A DNA stretch of 64,000 nucleotides, taken from NCBI GenBank assembly GCA_003612585.1, contig RAZH01000001.1, positions 248,001 to 312,000 on the forward strand, read 5' to 3'. The notes under the pieces were generated by a model, which saw nothing but the letters and a program-made list of their open reading frames with translations, was not told the origin of the DNA and ran no database searches. Both the position numbers and the translations under genes were made by a program. The DNA comes from a bacterium 1XD42-54 (lineage in GTDB: Bacteria; Bacillota; Clostridia; Lachnospirales; Lachnospiraceae). Shown here in pieces: positions 17,064 through 26,801 of this stretch (its first letter is position 1; the number at the start of each line of letters is the position of its first letter).

Positions 17064-17421
17064 TTTTCCGCTCCTTTCTGCCCCTGCGGATTACCGCCTG
17101 CGTTGTCTGTCCGGAAACCGCCATGACAACCACGGTGGAAACCACCGTAACTACTATGAGCTGTCCCAGAATCGGACGGATGCGTTCCCAGGACTGCATC
17201 AGCCCCACTGCCGCTGGAATAAACATCAGCGGCATAATTTCCACCAGAAACTTCCCTGCATCCTTTACAGCCTCCAGCGGAAGGATGCGCAGACACAAAA
17301 CAGCCAGCATCAGGACAAGCCCATAAATGCTGGCTGGTATCGGCAGGGGAAGCAGCGCTTTCAGCCCTTCCCCTAAAAATGAAATCCCTGTAATAATCAA
17401 AAACTGACGTACGTATTTCAT
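17044..17421 (-). CDS. lrgA: LrgA/CidA-family holin-like membrane protein
   Basis: A 125-residue protein with four hydrophobic segments and the family pattern FLGEGLKALLPLPIPASIYGL near the N-terminus, then LVEIMPLMFIPAAVGL. The C-terminus is short and basic (RRGRKERKNERDTV). It overlaps lrgB and follows argS by 73 bases. It is expected to act with LrgB in the membrane. Confidence 0.9.
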   Translation of the reverse strand: MKYVRQFLIITGISFLGEGLKALLPLPIPASIYGLVLMLAVLCLRILPLEAVKDAGKFLVEIMPLMFIPAAVGLMQSWERIRPILGQLIVVTVVSTVVVMAVSGQTTQAVIRRGRKERKNERDTV

Positions 17422-17494
17422 AATTGAATGCCTTTCCTGTATTTATACGGCTGTTTTCATTTCCGAAATGCCGTTTTTGTCCTGAAGCCGTCTC

Positions 17495-19261
17495 TTACAT
17501 CCGCTCCGGCGCCGAAAATCCAAGCAGATCAATGCTTGTCTCAAGCACTCTCCGCGTCAGAGAAAGAAGCGCTATCCAGCTTGCCTTGCGCGTCTCATCC
17601 TCCTCCGTCAGAATCTTTGTCTCATGATAAAAACGGTTGAATGCATTGGCAAGATCATAAATAAACGAACAGATTTTATGCGGCGCAATCTCCTCGTATG
17701 CCTGAGCAATGACGCTGTTAAACTTCACAAGCTCCATCATAAGCCCTTTTTCACTGTCACCGCACGGAGCCAGAATCGCCCCGCCGCAGATTTCCCTTCC
17801 GCCCGCACAATATTTATTCAAAATAGACTTAATCCGCACGATCGTGTACAAAATATACGGCCCCGTATTTCCTTCGAATGAAGTAAACTTCTCCGTATCA
17901 AAGATGTAATCCTTGGATGCCTGATTGGAGAGATCGCCGTATTTAATTGCGGAAAGTGCGACCAGCTTCGCCGTCTCCCTTGCTTCCTCCGGGTCTACCT
18001 CATGATTTTCCGTAATCTTCTTATACATCTCTTCGTTAATCCCGGAAATCAGTGTTTCGAGACGCATCACACCGCCATCTCGCGTTTTGAATGGCTTGCC
18101 GTCTCTTCCATTCATCGTTCCAAAGCCCAGGAACCGAAGGTCTGTATCGTCCTCCACCAGCTGCGTCTTGCGCGCGCAGCGGAATACCTGTGTAAAATGC
18201 ATATCCTGACGCTTATCAGCCAGATAAATCATACGATCCGGATGATACTGCTTCATACGGTCAATGATTGTTGCCAGATCTGTCGTTGTATAGAGCGCTG
18301 CACCGTCAGATTTGAGGATAATGCACGGAGGAATCTCCTTCGTGTCGCTCGCTTCTTTGATATCCACAATCAGTGCTCCCTGGTCCTCATACGCATAACC
18401 TTCTTCTTTCATGCGGGCAACCATGTCCGGTATGTAGGGCTGTGCGTCCGATTCCTTTTTCCAGAGATCAAATTCTACGTTCAAATTGCTGTAATTGCGC
18501 TTCAGGTCAGCCACTGACACGTTCAGGATGTGCTGCCACAGCGCATGATAGCCGCGCACACCCTCCTGCAGCTTTGCCGTTGCAGCCAGCGCTTCTTCTT
18601 TATAGGCAGCATCCGCTTTTGATTTCGCACTGGCAGTAGGATAAATCTCCTCCAGCTCTGAGATCGTAAACGGCGCCTCCTGCGGATAGTCTCCCGCATA
18701 GCCCTCATCAAAATAAATCAGATCCGGCTGCCGCTTTTTCACTTCTGTAATAATAAGCCCCATCTGAAGTCCCCAGTCGCCAAGATGCACGTCGCCGATC
18801 ACTTCATGCCCTGCAAAACGACAGATCCGTTTGACACTCTCACCGATGATTGCAGAACGCAAATGTCCTACGTGCAGAGGCTTCGCCACATTCGGTCCGC
18901 CGTAATCCACCATAATTTTCTGCGGTTTGTCCGCTTTTTCCACTGACAGACGTTCATCCGCCTGCATTTCCAGCAGATAATCTGCCAGAAAGCAACCGGA
19001 TACCTTCATATTAATAAAGCCAGGATTCACTGCGCTCACTTCGGCAAAGGTAGGATTTCCCTGCAATGCCTCAGCTACCTCCTGTGCAATCGCAATCGGA
19101 GCCTTCTGATATTTCTTTTTGGCCGCCATTGCACCGTTACACTGATATTCACACAAATCGGGGCGGTTCGAAATTCCCGTCCTGCCATAAGATGCATCAT
19201 AACCACAGGCTTCAAATGCACTCATAACCTCCGCGCTGATCAAATCCAGAATCTTTTTCAT
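17495..19261 (-). CDS. argS: Arginyl-tRNA synthetase
   Basis: A class I synthetase (588 residues) charging tRNA-Arg. It carries an N-terminal Add-1 domain, the HIGH-type motif PLHVGHLRSAIIG, GDVHLGDWGLQMG, a C-terminal DALR anticodon-binding domain, and the KMSKS position replaced by the Arg-type KPFKTRDGG. I start at MKKILDLISAEV (19261). A longer frame to 19318 lacks support and would add an atypical N-terminus. A membrane-protein gene lies just upstream on the same strand. Confidence 0.96.
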   Translation of the reverse strand: MKKILDLISAEVMSAFEACGYDASYGRTGISNRPDLCEYQCNGAMAAKKKYQKAPIAIAQEVAEALQGNPTFAEVSAVNPGFINMKVSGCFLADYLLEMQADERLSVEKADKPQKIMVDYGGPNVAKPLHVGHLRSAIIGESVKRICRFAGHEVIGDVHLGDWGLQMGLIITEVKKRQPDLIYFDEGYAGDYPQEAPFTISELEEIYPTASAKSKADAAYKEEALAATAKLQEGVRGYHALWQHILNVSVADLKRNYSNLNVEFDLWKKESDAQPYIPDMVARMKEEGYAYEDQGALIVDIKEASDTKEIPPCIILKSDGAALYTTTDLATIIDRMKQYHPDRMIYLADKRQDMHFTQVFRCARKTQLVEDDTDLRFLGFGTMNGRDGKPFKTRDGGVMRLETLISGINEEMYKKITENHEVDPEEARETAKLVALSAIKYGDLSNQASKDYIFDTEKFTSFEGNTGPYILYTIVRIKSILNKYCAGGREICGGAILAPCGDSEKGLMMELVKFNSVIAQAYEEIAPHKICSFIYDLANAFNRFYHETKILTEEDETRKASWIALLSLTRRVLETSIDLLGFSAPERM

Positions 19262-19332
19262 TCTTCTTACCCATCCTTCTTCTGCATACTGTCCGAAAAC
19301 GTTATAACAGTATAACACAGAACTTTCCGTAC

Positions 19333-20112
19333 CTACAATCCCTTTTTGAGCTCTTTTTCAATCCCTCGTTTTTTCATCCTGTCCTCAGTCCACATAACTG
19401 CCGCAGCTCCCACCGCCACAGCCGCCAGTGCCTGCCAGTTGTAAGCACAGAAAAAACCTGCCAGAGCAAACCGGTCCCGAAAAGCAAGCGCAAGCACGAT
19501 ACTCAGAAATACAAAGCCCCACCATACTACGTCCCTGCCGCGAATAACCCAGTCCTTCTGAAGTGCCTTCCAGCCCTTCACACTCTCTTCATACAGTCTT
19601 CGAAAAAGCTTTCTCATATAGATCAGGCTGTTGCATGCCGATGATACCAGAAGCGGCAAAAAGAAAAACGAATACCGGAAAATCATGCTTCCGCCCGTCT
19701 CCCTGAAATCATACAGCAGCCCTTCCGACGCTGTATCCCGAACATAATGCAGCATCACTTCTCCGGAAAGCCGAATCATCACCGAAGCCTGCGCAAGAAA
19801 AAAGCAAAACAGACCAAAGTAAACGGTCAGTACCAGTTTCCTCCCATTCATACGCCACAGCTCTGAAAACAACAGCTCTTCCTTCCACAAAATCCGTTCC
19901 AGAAATCCGTTTACCAGACACCCAAGCAGACAGAACACGGTAAAAACTCCCAGTCCTCTGCCTCTCCATACCTCTTCTGTTAAAAGCGGCAGAAGTACGC
20001 AAAACTTTGCCGCATTTTCTGCGCCAACCAGCACATGAATCTGCCACGAGGCAAATCCCGCACGCCTTTTTTGCACCTGTTGCAAATGACTCGCATTCTT
20101 TACTTTGTGCAC
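19333..20112 (-). CDS. Membrane protein of unknown function upstream of argS
   Basis: A 259-residue protein starting at GTG with AAAGGAG upstream. It has about six hydrophobic segments (for example FCVLLPLLTEEVW, VFTVFCLLGCLVNGF, LVLTVYFGLFCFFLAQASVMI, SFFFLPLLVSSACNSLIYM, WGFVFLSIVLALAF and ALAAVAVGAAAVMW). The C-terminus is strongly basic and amphipathic. I recognise no family. The gap to argS is 71 bases, so co-transcription is possible. Confidence 0.65.
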   Translation of the reverse strand: MHKVKNASHLQQVQKRRAGFASWQIHVLVGAENAAKFCVLLPLLTEEVWRGRGLGVFTVFCLLGCLVNGFLERILWKEELLFSELWRMNGRKLVLTVYFGLFCFFLAQASVMIRLSGEVMLHYVRDTASEGLLYDFRETGGSMIFRYSFFFLPLLVSSACNSLIYMRKLFRRLYEESVKGWKALQKDWVIRGRDVVWWGFVFLSIVLALAFRDRFALAGFFCAYNWQALAAVAVGAAAVMWTEDRMKKRGIEKELKKGL

Positions 20113-20302
20113 GTTGTATTCTCCTTTTTCTTTTATTGTTCAACCTGTTATGAAATTTGAGATATTTTTTAGTATATGTCATTTTTCTGAAATTTATTTT
20201 GACTCAAAACAAAACAGCGCCCGCCTTTTTACATGACTGGCACTGCTCTGTATAACTTCACTATTTTCGCATCCCTTTTTCTTTTCAATAATTTTCTACA
20301 AG

Positions 20303-20980
20303 TTACTGTTCTTTTGCATTCAGTACTCCGATAATGTGCTCCTTCTGCCGCTCGACATGACGGCTTGTCACCTGCATGGCCAGCTTCTCATCTCTTTGCT
20401 CCAGAGCATGAAGAAGTTCCTCATGGTCTTTCACCAGAACGCTGTGAGACTGGCGGTCTTTCAGATACTCCATCCGATAGCGGTACATCTGCTCACGCAG
20501 ATTATTCAGAATCTGTACCAGTCTTCCGTTTCCGGTTGTCTCATAGATCGCTTCATGGAAATTCATATCAGCCTGCGCGCAGGCTCCCACGTCATTGCCA
20601 TATAGCGTATTTTTAAAATCTTCAGATAGCTGCCGGATTTCTTCAAACTGTTCTCTCGTAATCCGCTTGCAGGCATATTTCACCGCAAGCTCCTCCAGTG
20701 TCATGCGAACCTCCAGCACATCCTCAAGGTCAGAGATTGTAATTTCTGCCACAACCGCTCCTTTGCGCGGAATCATCAGCACCAGTCCTTCCAGCTCCAG
20801 CTTCCGGATTGCCTCGCGCACCGGTGTTCTGCTCACCCCAAGCCGCTGAGCCAGATGAATCTCCATCAGCCGTTCTCCCGGCGCCAGTTCCCCCCGCAGG
20901 ATTGCCTGACGAAGCGTCTGAAATACCACATCCCGCAGTGGAAGATACTCATTCATCTGCAACTGAAAATTATCCGTCAT
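20303..20980 (-). CDS. GntR-family regulator, FadR/FCD type
   Basis: A 225-residue regulator. The N-terminal winged helix (~15-80) contains GELAPGERLMEIHLAQRLGVSRTPVREAIRKLELEGLV. The C-terminal FCD effector domain has the metal/ligand-site pattern D..FHEAIYE. Such proteins respond to small carboxylic acids or related metabolites. It lies 58 bases after ispE on the same strand and may be in one unit with it. The ligand is unknown. Confidence 0.93.
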   Translation of the reverse strand: MTDNFQLQMNEYLPLRDVVFQTLRQAILRGELAPGERLMEIHLAQRLGVSRTPVREAIRKLELEGLVLMIPRKGAVVAEITISDLEDVLEVRMTLEELAVKYACKRITREQFEEIRQLSEDFKNTLYGNDVGACAQADMNFHEAIYETTGNGRLVQILNNLREQMYRYRMEYLKDRQSHSVLVKDHEELLHALEQRDEKLAMQVTSRHVERQKEHIIGVLNAKEQ

Positions 20981-21038
20981 ATGTACCTCCTTACCGTATA
21001 TCCTGTTGTTAAATCACGCCCGAATCATTTGCCGGAAA

Positions 21039-21914
21039 TCAAACCCTCCGGCTCCTGAAGAATTTCGTCAGAACTACATTTTTAGCCATCTCCCCGGCCT
21101 CAAGCTCCTCATACGCGCGCCTCGCCGCCTGCTCGTCATCGAACAGTCCAAATACGGTCGGCCCGCTGCCGCTCATCATGGCATTCAGAGCCCCCTGACG
21201 CTTCATACAATTTTTTATTTCCCCAATCACCGGACAGGACGGAATCGTAACTGTCTCAAGAACATTCCCCATCAATTCCGCTATCCGGTACAGGTCCTTG
21301 TCCCGGACCGCCTGCACCTGTGCGTCGATATCCGGATGACTGACCAGTTTGTCAACTTGAAGATTTCCATAAACGAAGGCTGTTGAAACGTGAACCGGAG
21401 GTTTTGCCAGCACCACGAATGCATCGGGTGCATCCGGCAATGGAGTGAGTATATCTCCGATTCCTTCCGATAACGCCGTCCCGCGCATCACGCAGAAAGG
21501 AACATCCGCTCCGATTCTCACGCCCCGTTTCATCAGCGCTTCCTGCGAAAGCCCCAGTTCGAATAACCGGTTCATCCCTACCAGCACTGCCGCTGCATCC
21601 GAACTGCCCCCCGCCAGCCCGGCCGCGATCGGAATACACTTCTTCAAATGAATGCTCACGCCCTCCTGGATTTGAAATTCATCCATCAGAAGCTTTGCCG
21701 CCTTGTACACGAGATTATCCTCGCCGGTAGAAAGATAAGCAAGATTCGTACTGATTGAAATCCCGGGCTCCTGCTGCCGCTTCAGCTTGAGCTGATCATA
21801 CAGACACACACTCTGCATAATCATCCGCAGATCATGATATCCATCTGCACGACGCCGCAAAACATCAAGTCCCAGATTTATCTTTGCCATCGCTTTCAGC
21901 TTTAATTCCTTCAT
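21039..21914 (-). CDS. ispE: 4-diphosphocytidyl-2-C-methyl-D-erythritol kinase
   Basis: A GHMP kinase of the MEP isoprenoid pathway that phosphorylates CDP-methylerythritol. It has the N-terminal AKINLGLDVLRRRADGYHDL, the ATP loop PIAAGLAGGSSDAAAVL and the C-terminal MSGSGPTVFGLF. The start MKELKLKAMAK at 21914 follows AGGAGAG and gives 291 residues. An upstream start would add ten atypical residues. GntR follows in the same direction. Confidence 0.96.
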   Translation of the reverse strand: MKELKLKAMAKINLGLDVLRRRADGYHDLRMIMQSVCLYDQLKLKRQQEPGISISTNLAYLSTGEDNLVYKAAKLLMDEFQIQEGVSIHLKKCIPIAAGLAGGSSDAAAVLVGMNRLFELGLSQEALMKRGVRIGADVPFCVMRGTALSEGIGDILTPLPDAPDAFVVLAKPPVHVSTAFVYGNLQVDKLVSHPDIDAQVQAVRDKDLYRIAELMGNVLETVTIPSCPVIGEIKNCMKRQGALNAMMSGSGPTVFGLFDDEQAARRAYEELEAGEMAKNVVLTKFFRSRRV

Positions 21915-22119
21915 TTTGGGTTCTCTCCTGTATTTTGTATACAATATAGTCCTATTTTATCCTCCCCAAATCACAGTGTCAATAAAAGAAACGCCAATTT
22001 TCCGTCATTTTTTTTATGAAAACTGACGAACTTCCTACGAATTATCGTCTCCTGCTGCTTTCCACTAATCGAATTTGTTTCTATCCAGTTTTGTCTGCAT
22101 CAAATGCATGTCATTTATA

Positions 22120-23691
22120 TTACGAAAACTGCCTGCTCATACTCTTCATCAGAATCAAACACTGTCCCTTTTTCAGCTCCTCCGACTCCAGGCTGTTCAT
22201 CTCCATGATCTGTGCCGGCGTCAGATAATACTGCTTCGCAATGTCCCACAGACTCTCTTTTCCCTGTACAATGTATCCGGTAATGCCCGGCACTGCCTCC
22301 AGGTCTTCGAGTGCATAATCCTTTTCCTCAATTGCCCGGATGCACTGCTGTGTCTGCGCACGCGCCACAAAAAGATTCAGTGAAACAGTCACTTTCACCT
22401 CAATCTCCTCGCTGTCCGCCATCGTAGCCAAAAGCTGTTCCATATCCGCGGTTAGCGTAAAACGGCAGGAGGCGTCAATTTCCGGTACCTGTGCCACATG
22501 CGTAAACGGAATAATCCCATCCAGCACGGCAAACGGCATTGCATCGTCAGAAGAAATATATAGAATCGAAACCGGTACAGCCCCTTCAATCCGGATACCT
22601 TCCTCCACAATCTCCGTATTGTCAATCTTGATACTCCCGTTTGCGTGGCAGATTTGCAGAATCCTTGGCTTTGCTCCCTGGATGCGGATTCTGCCTGAAA
22701 CCTTGCATTTTGACTCGTTTTTCATAACAAGGCTCTCATACGTTTCCTGGCTGACCGCCAGATCAAGGTCTTTCTCCGGCGAATAAACGTCCTCCAAAAT
22801 CTCCGCTTCCTCAGTCCCATACAGACGTATCTCAAATTCAAGGACACCCTCGAGATGGAAAATCCTCATTTCCCCATCCGTGTCCTCTTTCGCAGTCAGC
22901 TCCGGCTGCGTCAGCGATACTTCCATATCCGGAACCAGCGTTGCCGCACAGCCGGCACATTCTATCTCCCCTTCAAACGGAATCATCTGTTCCTGCCACT
23001 GTACGCTCTGCGTTTCATCATCCGTCCGGTACAGCACAAACATGAAAATATTACCCCGGGCAGAAAATTTTCCGTCCTGCAGAGAAATTCGGCATCCGCG
23101 CAGCTGTACACTGTCCCACAGGATTTCATGCACATTAGGCTTATTGGACGGAATCTGGATTTCCTCTTTGAGCCTCAAAATGTCCTTTTTCTGCACTTCA
23201 AGCTGCATCAGTTCCAGACGCTTTCTCCGCTCGCAAAGTTCAAGCGCAGACTGCGTTTCCACTGCTGCTGACATATCATAAATCTCATCCACGGCAGCCG
23301 AAAAGCTCAAGATAGCGCGAATTGCCAGTTTTCGGGAATTAATCAGTGTCACACTCAGGTCTTCCGTCTCATACCGGACACGCACATTGTCCCCGGATTC
23401 CAGCCCGTCTACTGCGATTGCCTCGTCAAAAGGCAGCCTTGTATCAAGACGGTGGATCTGTCTTTCCTTCGTGTCATCCAGATACAGAATACTTACTTCC
23501 ATGTACCCGTCTACAAAAAGCTTTCCGGCCTCTGCTCTCGTATGCTCCAAAGTAACGCGTTCTCTGCTCTGGATAATCATCTGCGCGTCAGGGCGCACGT
23601 CCGGTACATTCAGATCTTCATCCAGTGTAATCTGTGTCTCCGCTTGTTTTGCCTGCCTGCACATATGTATGTTTTTCATTAAAAGTTCCAT
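22120..23691 (-). CDS. SPOCS (DUF3794) and LysM domain protein
   Basis: A 523-residue protein built from repeated SPOCS/DUF3794 units. Phrases such as LDEDLNVPDVRPDAQMIIQ, GYMEVSILYL and GAVPVSILYISSDD mark the repeats. It ends with a single LysM module (~470-518: GYIVQGKESLWDIAKQYYLTPAQIMEMN). There is no signal peptide. This architecture is found in spore-forming Clostridia and fits a coat or inter-coat protein assembled in the mother cell, with LysM binding cortex peptidoglycan. That role is inferred from family and from the sporulating lineage. Confidence 0.88.
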   Translation of the reverse strand: MELLMKNIHMCRQAKQAETQITLDEDLNVPDVRPDAQMIIQSRERVTLEHTRAEAGKLFVDGYMEVSILYLDDTKERQIHRLDTRLPFDEAIAVDGLESGDNVRVRYETEDLSVTLINSRKLAIRAILSFSAAVDEIYDMSAAVETQSALELCERRKRLELMQLEVQKKDILRLKEEIQIPSNKPNVHEILWDSVQLRGCRISLQDGKFSARGNIFMFVLYRTDDETQSVQWQEQMIPFEGEIECAGCAATLVPDMEVSLTQPELTAKEDTDGEMRIFHLEGVLEFEIRLYGTEEAEILEDVYSPEKDLDLAVSQETYESLVMKNESKCKVSGRIRIQGAKPRILQICHANGSIKIDNTEIVEEGIRIEGAVPVSILYISSDDAMPFAVLDGIIPFTHVAQVPEIDASCRFTLTADMEQLLATMADSEEIEVKVTVSLNLFVARAQTQQCIRAIEEKDYALEDLEAVPGITGYIVQGKESLWDIAKQYYLTPAQIMEMNSLESEELKKGQCLILMKSMSRQFS

Positions 23692-23735
23692 ATGCTTCCG
23701 CCTTTCTTTCCATAATGATCACTGATTCTCCAATA

Positions 23736-24149
23736 CTACTGTATCAGAACCTCTTTATCCCGCAGCTCCACCTTCACTACAAGGTACGGATACGAAGGTT
23801 CCTTCGGAAGTTTTTCCTGACCGGACGGACCGAGCAGGCGCGTATCAAAATAGACCGTCTCTGCGTCCTCCGTACAGCCTGCAACTTCAATACTGTAGCC
23901 TCCCGTTTTCTGTTCCCCGTAGCCGCGAATGAGATACAGAGCCGTCCCGTCCGTATAGGTCATTCGTATTTCATTCTGTTTATTTTCTTCTATCAGGCCC
24001 GCGAGCTCCTCGGGAAGTCTTCGCGGATCCATTACCGTAAAGTCCACTTCTTTTCTCTCACTCTCTGCTCCGGTATCGGCAGCACTGCAAGCTGAAAGCA
24101 TGACCGCGAGAAGTACAAAAAAGAAGATCAGGTATTTACATTTTTTCAT
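23736..24149 (-). CDS. PrcB-family lipoprotein
   Basis: A 137-residue predicted lipoprotein. The signal peptide ends LLAVMLSACSAAD, a clear lipobox with Cys at about residue 21. The remainder carries the PrcB C-terminal pattern, including TGGYSIEVAGCTEDAETVYFD and YPYLVVKVELRDKEV. PrcB-type domains are known from protease-complex subunits; a function here is not established. It follows the SPOCS/LysM gene's upstream side and is divergent from malQ. Confidence 0.78.
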   Translation of the reverse strand: MKKCKYLIFFFVLLAVMLSACSAADTGAESERKEVDFTVMDPRRLPEELAGLIEENKQNEIRMTYTDGTALYLIRGYGEQKTGGYSIEVAGCTEDAETVYFDTRLLGPSGQEKLPKEPSYPYLVVKVELRDKEVLIQ

Positions 24150-24333
24150 TTCAGGAGCCCATTCCGCTGCTTTCTATTATTGATATGGTGGGCACGGGCA
24201 AAATATGACTGGAATTTTTCAAGCTTCTTTAGTATACTGTAACGGATGAGCCTGCGTGTTTTTCCATCGCTGTTTCGGCAGCTTTTGGACTGTGCGGCGC
24301 GGCTCAATATGCAGCATTTGGAGGAAAATACAG

Positions 24334-25875
24334 ATGAATAAAGTTCAGACATCGAACGAAACAGAACTTCTGGAAAAGAAAAAACAGACGCGCTTTTCCG
24401 GGATTCTCGTACATCCGACCTCTTTTCCGTCTCCCTACGGAATCGGGGATATGGGGCCCGGCGCTTATGATTTCATTGATTTTCTGGAAGGATCAGGACA
24501 GCACCTGTGGCAGGTTCTCCCGCTTGGGCCTACTGGATTCGGAGATTCCCCGTACCAGGGATTTTCTGCGTTTGCCGGCCAGCCGCTCCTGATCAGCCCG
24601 GATAAGCTTGTTGACCTCAAGCTTCTGACCAAAGAGGATTTTTCCGATATGCCCAAGTGGGATGACACCAAAGTAGACTACGGCCCTGTTATCACATACA
24701 AAACCAGTCTTCTGAAAAAAGCGTGGGCTGCTTTTTTACATACGCCGGACAAGACACTGCTCGAGGAATTTGAAACCTTCTGCACGGAAGAAAAAGACTG
24801 GCTCGATGATTATGCTCTTTTCATGGCATGCAAGGATGAGCACGAAGGCCGCTGCTGGGTGGAATGGGAAAAAGAAATCCTCTCTCCCACAGAAGCAGTG
24901 AAAAAAGAATGGCAGAAAAAGCTGGCACAGCAGATTCATTATTACAGCTTTGTACAGTTTATGTTCCAGAAGCAGTGGATGGAACTGCGCGATTATGCAC
25001 ATGAACATGATGTGGAGATCATTGGCGATATCCCGATCTTCGTGGCTTTTGACAGCGCTGACGTCTGGAGCAACAAAAAATTGTTCCAACTCGATTCCAA
25101 GGGCCATCCGACCTGCGTTGCCGGAGTACCGCCAGATTATTTCAGCGAAACAGGACAGCTCTGGGGCAATCCGCTGTATGACTGGGCATATCACAAACAG
25201 ACGCAGTATTCCTGGTGGATTCGCAGAATCAAACGCCAGCTTACGTTGACCGATTATCTGCGTATTGATCACTTCCGTGGCTTTGAGGCTTACTGGTCTG
25301 TGCCCGCAGAGGAAGAAACGGCAATTAACGGCAAGTGGGTCAAGGGCCCGTGCGAATCCCTGTTTCTTGCCATTGAAAAAGAGCTTGGCAAGGATCTGCC
25401 GATTTTTGCAGAAGACCTCGGCATCATCACGCCGGAAGTCGAACATCTGCGCGATACATTTGGCTTCCCTGGTATGAAAGTGCTTCAGTTTGGCTTTGGC
25501 GATATGGACGATACAAATTATATCCCGCATTTCTATACGACGACGAACTGCATCTGTTACACGGGAACCCATGACAATGACACAACCATGGGATGGTATG
25601 CACAGCAGACTGAACTCGTAAAAGACCGGATTCGCCGCTACGGTAATACGGACGGCGGATGTGTCAGCCTTGATTTCATCCGCTTCTGCATGGGCAGCAT
25701 TGCCAAATACGCCATCTTCCCCATCCAGGATCTTCTTGTACTTGGCAGCGATGCCCGCATGAATACACCTGGCGTTGCGGCAAACAACTGGGCGTTCCGC
25801 TATACAGAAGATGCGCTGACAAAAGATCGCTGCGAATGGCTGCTTAAATCCACACAGCTCTACAACCGTGCCTGA
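24334..25875 (+). CDS. malQ: 4-alpha-glucanotransferase
   Basis: A GH77 amylomaltase (513 residues) that moves maltosyl units between alpha-1,4-glucans. The visible motifs are GILVHPTSFPSPYGIGDMG, the 250s-loop PPDYFSETGQLWGNPLY, the nucleophile region YLRIDHFRGFEAYW, the acid/base FAEDLG and CYTGTHDNDT. The start at 24334 follows GGAGG. A longer frame upstream lacks an RBS. With the nearby glgC/glgD genes it suggests active maltodextrin and glycogen metabolism. The gene is divergent from the PrcB lipoprotein gene. Confidence 0.96.
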   Translation: MNKVQTSNETELLEKKKQTRFSGILVHPTSFPSPYGIGDMGPGAYDFIDFLEGSGQHLWQVLPLGPTGFGDSPYQGFSAFAGQPLLISPDKLVDLKLLTKEDFSDMPKWDDTKVDYGPVITYKTSLLKKAWAAFLHTPDKTLLEEFETFCTEEKDWLDDYALFMACKDEHEGRCWVEWEKEILSPTEAVKKEWQKKLAQQIHYYSFVQFMFQKQWMELRDYAHEHDVEIIGDIPIFVAFDSADVWSNKKLFQLDSKGHPTCVAGVPPDYFSETGQLWGNPLYDWAYHKQTQYSWWIRRIKRQLTLTDYLRIDHFRGFEAYWSVPAEEETAINGKWVKGPCESLFLAIEKELGKDLPIFAEDLGIITPEVEHLRDTFGFPGMKVLQFGFGDMDDTNYIPHFYTTTNCICYTGTHDNDTTMGWYAQQTELVKDRIRRYGNTDGGCVSLDFIRFCMGSIAKYAIFPIQDLLVLGSDARMNTPGVAANNWAFRYTEDALTKDRCEWLLKSTQLYNRA

Positions 25876-25934
25876 GCTGAGAATCCTTCCGATATGGCAG
25901 ATGAAAAGAGTCCCACAAATTATGGAGGGTGTAT

Positions 25935-26678
25935 ATGATACGAATTATTTTGATTACAGTTTTTGTTATTCTATTTCTGATTCTTTCGATTCCTGTGTTT
26001 CTGATCGAATGGATCATTGGCAAATGTAATCCCCGGCTTCGCGATATCAACTCTTTGCGCATTGTGCAGGGAGCCTTTCGGATTGTAATCCTACTTTCAG
26101 GTGTCAAACTTACCGTGATCGGAGAAGAACATATTCCGAAGGACGAAGCAGTACTTTTTATCGGTAATCACCGCAGTTATTTCGATATTGTCCTGACCTA
26201 TGCGCGCTGCCGGAATCTGACCGGGTATGTGGCAAAAAAAGAAATGCTGAAGATCCCTCTGCTATCCCGCTGGATGAAGTTTCTTCACTGTCTGTTTTTA
26301 GACCGTTCCGACATCCGCGAGGGCCTGAAAACCATCCTGCAGGCCGTGGAGCAGGTAAAAAGCGGAATTTCCGTCATGATTTTTCCGGAAGGCACGCGAA
26401 ATAAAAATGACAGCGAGCTGGAGCTTCTCCCGTTTCACGAAGGTTCCTTTAAAATCGCGGTCAAATCCGGCTGTCCGATAATACCGGTCTCCATTACAAA
26501 TTCCTCAGCACTTTTTGAGGACCATTTCCCGTTCGTAAAAGCGGTTCCGGTTATTATCGAATACGGCGCGCCGATTTATCCGAAAGATCTTCCGCGGGAA
26601 GAGCAGAAATTCCTCGGAAAGTACGTACAGTCACTTATTACAGATACTCTGAAAAAAAACAGAACTGCTCTTCGCTGA
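25935..26678 (+). CDS. plsC: 1-acyl-sn-glycerol-3-phosphate acyltransferase
   Basis: A 247-residue membrane-bound acyltransferase making phosphatidic acid. A long N-terminal hydrophobic segment (IRIILITVFVILFLILSIPV) precedes the NHRSYFD (HX4D) motif, a glycine-type block FPEGTR and the PVSI motif. The start ATG follows GGAGG by six bases. It lies 59 bases after malQ on the same strand and converges on spoVG across a strong bidirectional hairpin. Confidence 0.92.
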   Translation: MIRIILITVFVILFLILSIPVFLIEWIIGKCNPRLRDINSLRIVQGAFRIVILLSGVKLTVIGEEHIPKDEAVLFIGNHRSYFDIVLTYARCRNLTGYVAKKEMLKIPLLSRWMKFLHCLFLDRSDIREGLKTILQAVEQVKSGISVMIFPEGTRNKNDSELELLPFHEGSFKIAVKSGCPIIPVSITNSSALFEDHFPFVKAVPVIIEYGAPIYPKDLPREEQKFLGKYVQSLITDTLKKNRTALR

Positions 26679-26696
26679 TAAAAACCGGAGAATAAA

Positions 26697-26786
26697 AGGG
26701 CTGTCATATGAAACAACGTTCGTACCGTATACGTGTTTTTTGAAAATATGTATACGGTATTTTTACGCCTTCATATGGCAGCCCCT
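26697..26786. terminator. Nested bidirectional terminator between plsC and spoVG
   Basis: An outer stem (GGGCTGTCATATGAA with TTCATATGGCAGCCC, one mismatch) encloses an inner stem, ACCGTATAC/GTATACGGT. T-rich stretches follow the inner stem on both strands. It separates two convergent genes and fits shared termination. Confidence 0.75.
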
Positions 26787-26801
26787 GGCCTTTATCGCAA
26801 T

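Noticed and set aside
24736-25572. A 278-codon open frame on the minus strand
   Set aside because: It is antisense to malQ, whose GH77 motifs are intact.
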